Positions 60,401 through 64,000 of a stretch of 64,000 bases of DNA are shown here, piece by piece. The stretch is from Diprion similis. Its lineage: Eukaryota; Arthropoda; Insecta; Hymenoptera; Diprionidae. Positions within the stretch are counted from its first letter, which is position 1; the number at the start of each line of letters is the position of its first letter. Both the position numbers and the translations under genes were made by a program. The stretch lies in NCBI RefSeq assembly GCF_021155765.1, contig NC_060114.1:7812001-7876000 (forward strand). Direction: 5' to 3'. Under the pieces are notes generated by a model. The model was given only the letters and a program-made list of their open reading frames with translations, was not told where the DNA came from and made no database searches.

Positions 60401-61538
60401 GAACCACTAAGTATCTTTGAACCATGAACGTCATCCGTCATGCCCCATTTACAGAAGTTAACTTGAATTGGTCCCGTTCATCTGACAATGATACTTGAGC
60501 AATTCTGTGATCACGATTTCCCGTCAAAGAGGAAACTGGAGGGTAAAACAGTGTAAAAGTTCTCTTGACATACTCGAAGAGAGTGTCATAAAATCGATGA
60601 AATCGGACGAAGAGACACCCTCCAGAATCCTTATAATTAGTGTCTTCTCTGTGGTCTGATGTCGGTTGTGATTTGGTTTACTCTGTTTTAGTGTGTGTGG
60701 TATTGTGCCGGCGGGTGACGGTATGTCCATAAGTTTCATCGAAAGCGATAGGTTGACCATGCTTGAAGTCAGCTTTGCACTTGAGGAAAAAGTTATTTTA
60801 ATTCACAATGAAGTCACCTGGAATAAGATGAACATATACGAGGTCACCTCAAGTCATTGGAATTTAACTCGAGTATCACGACTTCACGAAGTCACTCGGA
60901 GCCACACGAATCCACATTAACTCAAGTCTTTTTTACTGATCTGATATCAGGTAAATTCACGTGAAGTCATTTGAAGTCACGGGAATCCATCCGAAGCCAT
61001 GATAATTTATATTAATTAAATTGAAGTAATCGGGAATGCAAATGAAGCTTTTAGACCTGAGGAAGTCATTTGAAAGGACCTGAAGTAATTTAAAATCATG
61101 TCGAGTCCTGTGACTTTGTGAAGTCCTGCGGTCAGATGTGAACTGGATTCTTGAATGGTCAACCCTTTGATCGAAAGTTTGGTGTGTGCGTGAGCCGAGA
61201 CTTCTCTGGGCCGTGTTTAATATTTGGTTGAGAGTTTTGGCCGTCAGTTGATTTGTTGGTTGGTTGGTTGGTTGGTTGGTTGGTTGGTTTTATTGATGGC
61301 AACTGTTTTAGATACTGTAACTTACTAGGGGCCTGGCGCCCCAGTACCAGGACTTGACGCGCTGCGTAAGGCCACCGAGAAGGTGATTCCTCCACCCACC
61401 GAAACCCCCACCGCCACTCTCCGAGCTCCTCTCCTCCCTGCCCTCTTCGTCCTCATCATCCTCTTCGCGATCCCTCTCGCCGCGTCTCCCATTTCCCATC
61501 ATCTCGGAGTCGCTACCCTCGCAACCGCCATCGCTCTC
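57305..61538 (-). CDS. Whirlin/dyschronic PDZ scaffold, 3' part of gene
   Basis: Whirlin (fly dyschronic) is a multi-PDZ cytoplasmic scaffold of stereocilia and synapses; in flies it organises active-zone cytoskeleton and the Slowpoke channel. Four exons on the minus strand join in phase: 61326-61538, 58207-58512, 57543-57621 and 57305-57447. The last three build the third PDZ domain: LRITVRKTKSILGIAIEGG, NTKHPLPRIINIH, then NGAAFEAGGLEVGQLILEVD, then HHQEVARLIADSF and IEFLVVE. This is the family's distinctive PDZ3, with the LGIAIEGG carboxylate loop and KHPLPRI insertion. The His opening the second helix predicts class I ligands. The protein ends in TALIFLEA. Exons for PDZ1 and PDZ2 are not visible and should lie beyond the right edge. 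Confidence 0.88.
57543..57621 (-). CDS. Dyschronic exon, middle of PDZ3
   Basis: 79 nt from the acceptor CATTACGTAG to the donor CAAG|GTTTGT, phase 0 to 1. Encodes DNGAAFEAGGLEVGQLILEV and DGHKVQ, equivalent to the GG..H..G.L..GH.ILEVNG stretch of whirlin PDZ3. The acceptor tract is purine-containing and the donor non-consensus, but homology makes the exon secure. Confidence 0.85.
57622..58206 (-). other. Dyschronic intron within PDZ3
   Basis: 585-nt AT-rich intron splitting the PDZ3 coding sequence. No features seen. Confidence 0.8.
58207..58512 (-). CDS. Dyschronic exon with start of PDZ3
   Basis: 102 codons, phase 0-0 (acceptor CACCTTTGCAG, donor ATTCAT|GTAATA). The first half is a linker (ELAHKLSRSFDMQEAQLLEE, then Gly/Ser and Arg/His stretches). 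The second half begins PDZ3 at GNLRITVRK and runs through the carboxylate-binding loop. Confidence 0.88.
60755..61130 (+). repeat. Degenerate GAAGTCA repeat
   Basis: Many variants of a roughly 10-bp unit (GAAGTCA, GAGGTCACC, CAAGTCATT, GAAGTAATT, GAAGTCCTG), mostly on the plus strand. A shorter cluster with the same words lies at 61850-61925, on the other side of the coding exon, so one repetitive region may flank that exon. Confidence 0.7.
61255..61290 (+). repeat. (GGTT)n microsatellite
   Basis: About eight GGTT units, 36-71 bp past the donor of the dyschronic linker exon on that gene's strand (read there as AACC). Confidence 0.95.
61326..61538 (-). CDS. Dyschronic linker exon, acidic and glycine-rich
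   Basis: 71 codons, phase 0 at both ends (acceptor GTTGTGCTAG, donor CCCCTA|GTAAGT), fitting the next exon. It encodes an acidic/basic tract (RGERDREEDDEDEEGREER), SSESGGGGFGGW and a less biased LLGGLTQRVKSWYWGARPL. It would sit in the disordered linker before PDZ3. It is read from frame and splice sites only and could be an alternative exon. Confidence 0.6.
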
Positions 61539-62442
61539 CTAGCACAACACAACCCCGAAATACCAGTCCTTGTTAGCCCGACTTATTGGGATTACCATTA
61601 GGCGTTCTAATACGCGTTGCGATAAATTCGTCGCTCGGACTTCGCGAAGATCACATGGTCCCGATGAGACTTCATCGGCACATTAATCAACGGTATACGG
61701 AAGGGTTCGAAAACTGATCGAATACTCCTTTTATTCACGTCCTGCTCCGTACCATGACCAGAAGAAACTCCACTGAGCCTTCGCAGTCCAAGAGGAGTTA
61801 ACCAATATTCAAAGCAGGTCAATGTACCTCAAATTTTGAAGTTGTAGGGTCGCTTCAAGTTATATCCTCAGCTCTTTGAAGTAATTTGAAGTTACAGGGT
61901 TAATTGCAGTCATGGCGAGTTAACTCGAACTCGTAAAATGAATCATCAGTCCGTTGCAATTATTTGTGTTCAAGTGATTTAAAGTTTTTCAGATTCTTCA
62001 ACGTTTTTTGAAGCTCTGAGGTTGAGCAACGTCATTCACACCGATGTTCAGTAATCAAAATTTACGGTATACAATTAACCATGCTGAATGATCTTGTCGG
62101 ATCTAATGAAGTTATTCATGGACATATGTGACATGGAAATTTTTTTGAATGAAGATTAGAATAAGATTTTTCGTCGATTTCTTCCATTTGGAAATAAAGT
62201 TCTCAGAATTCATGTGCGTAGCTGCTTAGGATAATGGTTAGCTCCTCTTTTTATGAACTTGTTAATTATTATTTCACCTAAAACTCTACCTTGTCACGGC
62301 CGTGGCGACGATCGAGCGCGTTTCAAATTATGCGGTTGGATATTGTATGAGACAATATATCGTTATCCTCTGAACTTTCTCTTGGCTTCTATTCACAGCT
62401 GTTTAACGTTCTGTATTATTGTATGCACTGCGCATAGCTCGC

Positions 62443-62520
62443 AAAAAAAAAAAAAAAAAAATTATACCTCAACCATTGATCTGTTACTTCCGTTTTTTTT
62501 TTTTTTTTTTTTTTTTTTTT
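62443..62520. repeat. Poly(A) tract facing poly(T) tract
   Basis: 19 A residues (62443-62461) and 28 T residues (62493-62520) lie 31 bp apart, able to fold back. Possibly two oppositely inserted retroposon tails, or simple-sequence expansion. Confidence 0.9.
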
Positions 62521-63366
62521 CAACGGAGGATAAGGTTATTAAATCGGTTAATAGCCGCAAAGATGTTTTTGCTATAGCGAATAATTGCTGTTCTTGGAAT
62601 AAAGGCCATTCTATGGAAACAAGGAAACTTAATTGCAGGTTGACACCGATTGCGGATGGATAATCGGAGATACCGGCCGCCGCGATTCTTCTCGCAACCG
62701 GATCAAATCGGACGAAGAAACGCAGTTTTGCGGTTGTAATCTGCCTCCGCCGAGTAACCTACATAGGTTACGAGTCTGCCAGCACTGAAAGGAGGGCCGG
62801 AACCGTTGGGATCGGTTCGATCGGTGAGTAACTCGTTTTTTCAGAGGAATACACAACTCCATTATACACCCGAGGGAGGATCATTCAGGCCCATTTTCAG
62901 GAGTATCGGTCACTAACCCGCTGAGGAATGGCCATCTCTCCTCGTTAGTGGCTCACGCGAAGAAAGTTGGGTGCCGCTGTGACCTCGGATCACCGGCTCA
63001 AAACCGATCCGCGGAAGTCGCATCGTGCCAGTCCCGTTCCATTTCCTCTTATTATTCACGAATACGCAGTTATGTATAAATGTCACCCGATTTCGAGTGC
63101 CGATTTCTCGGTATTACCGATCCGATCGCGATCAGCGTTTTCGAGAATCGGTTCCGGTGACGTTCCGGAATCGGTACGTGATCGGAAAGATCGTGATCGG
63201 TGATGAGTTCTTTCTTTTCTTCTACTGATCCGGGAATCGGTTCTCGGTTGTCGTTCCGGTTCGGGCTGAGCAGAAGACGAGGAGCTTATACGCACTGGCT
63301 AATGATTCTGGGAGGCACACAAGGCTTGGCAACGCTGTCAGTCTGCCATATGCCTGCGCTTTCCTG

Positions 63367-63387
63367 CCCCCCCCCCCCCCGCCCCCC
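63367..63387. repeat. Poly(C) tract
   Basis: Fourteen C residues, one G, then six C residues. A (CTCTCG)n-like tract follows at 63443-63465. Confidence 0.95.
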
Positions 63388-64000
63388 ACCTGACGACTAC
63401 CGGCAGCCTCTCTCTTTTCTAGCCTCGTCTATCCGCCGGTTTTCGCTCTCGCTCTCGCTCTCTCCCTATCACCTCGCTCGCCGGCGCTGCACCTGATCAG
63501 GTAAGTCATCCAGCTTGCCCTGAACGAAAGAACGGACTGGTGTTCCCAGCCCGGTGGCTCTGCTCCTGCTGCCAGTTTCTGATCGTCGGATCGGTCATGT
63601 CTCGCTCGGCCACGAATCAGTCGCTGCGCCATCCTCGTCGGGAACGGTTCGGCTTTTGTACTTTCGAAAAATACACGATTCATACGTTCATTGCGGCTGC
63701 GAGATCGGCAACGGGATCGGTTGGATTTCTACCACGAAAGAAGTAAGCTGAATCGATTTTCTTTGCCGTGCATGCATCATCCTGCAATCCCACACGAAAA
63801 CTGTCTTGAAACTATTCAAAATCGGCAGGATATCGATCGCATCTTGAATCATACCGATTTACCGTTTCGAAGGAGATTACGATCGATGAAATCATTTTTG
63901 CACACTGTTCTTAAAGGAGCGATTGATGAGTTCATTCCAAGTCAGTTTTTTACGCATTAAGTTTCGCTCATTTTTCTGTAACCAGGTATTCACTGAATTT

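Larger units (their letters stand above)
58513..61325 (-). other. Dyschronic intron (2.8 kb)
   Basis: AT-rich; carries the GAAGTCA-type degenerate repeat and the (GGTT)n tract listed separately. No further splice-bounded coding frame was recognised, though small phase-0 exons could be missed. Confidence 0.5.
61539..64000. other. Right-end region, GC-richer, no certain exon
   Basis: Upstream of the dyschronic linker exon and so probably intron or alternative first-exon territory. From about 62640 GC content rises. Plus-strand donors GATCG|GTGAGT (62822/62823) and GATCAG|GTAAGT (63500/63501) look strong but lie opposite dyschronic's strand. A minus-strand ATG frame (62629-62862, 77 codons) and several plus-strand frames have no recognisable content. 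Confidence 0.4.

Noticed and set aside
62629-62862. 77-codon minus-strand frame with ATG, including a good acceptor-like CTCCTTTCAG
   Set aside because: Could be an upstream dyschronic exon, but no matching donor in phase 0 and no recognisable content.

Overview
The window is eukaryotic, animal and very probably insect. The genes have many small introns with GT/AG splice sites, intergenic DNA is AT-rich, and the proteins are metazoan: a whirlin/dyschronic PDZ protein, a secreted serpin, HEATR1, and a SUEL-CUB-Sushi membrane receptor. Scattered AGGTTAGGTTA-like words fit Hymenoptera, but that placement is a guess. I saw no bacterial, viral, CRISPR or plasmid feature.

Layout. Positions 1-13103 are a tandem satellite of 312 bp monomers (42 copies, continuing off the left edge). 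Its right edge decays into truncated, diverged copies to about 13400. A serpin gene lies on the minus strand (15666-17527, two coding exons). About 9.5 kb without a recognisable gene follows. HEATR1 (Utp10) then lies on the plus strand (27100-34599, seven coding exons, 2054 residues predicted). A convergent gap of 2.4 kb holds AT-rich DNA, short degenerate repeats and two foldback elements. A minus-strand gene (37033-50726, eight coding exons joined in phase, 463 residues) encodes a single-pass receptor: signal peptide, SUEL lectin-like, CUB, Sushi/CCP, stalk, transmembrane helix, short tail. Its longest intron carries a foldback MITE with 8-bp flanking duplications. AT-rich, microsatellite-rich DNA fills 50.7-57.3 kb. 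The last 6.7 kb is the 3' part of a whirlin/dyschronic orthologue on the minus strand (57305-61538 and beyond the right edge), with its terminal PDZ domain and C-terminus.

The genes do not form a pathway: HEATR1 is nucleolar, the serpin is secreted, the receptor is at the cell surface and dyschronic is a synaptic/cytoskeletal scaffold. The exon models rest on splice-site phase and family resemblance read by eye; no search or RNA data were available. The most unusual items are the satellite's mosaic of recurring monomer subtypes with a decaying edge, the receptor (whose lectin domain lacks the sugar-binding motifs of its family), and the two sets of foldback elements.
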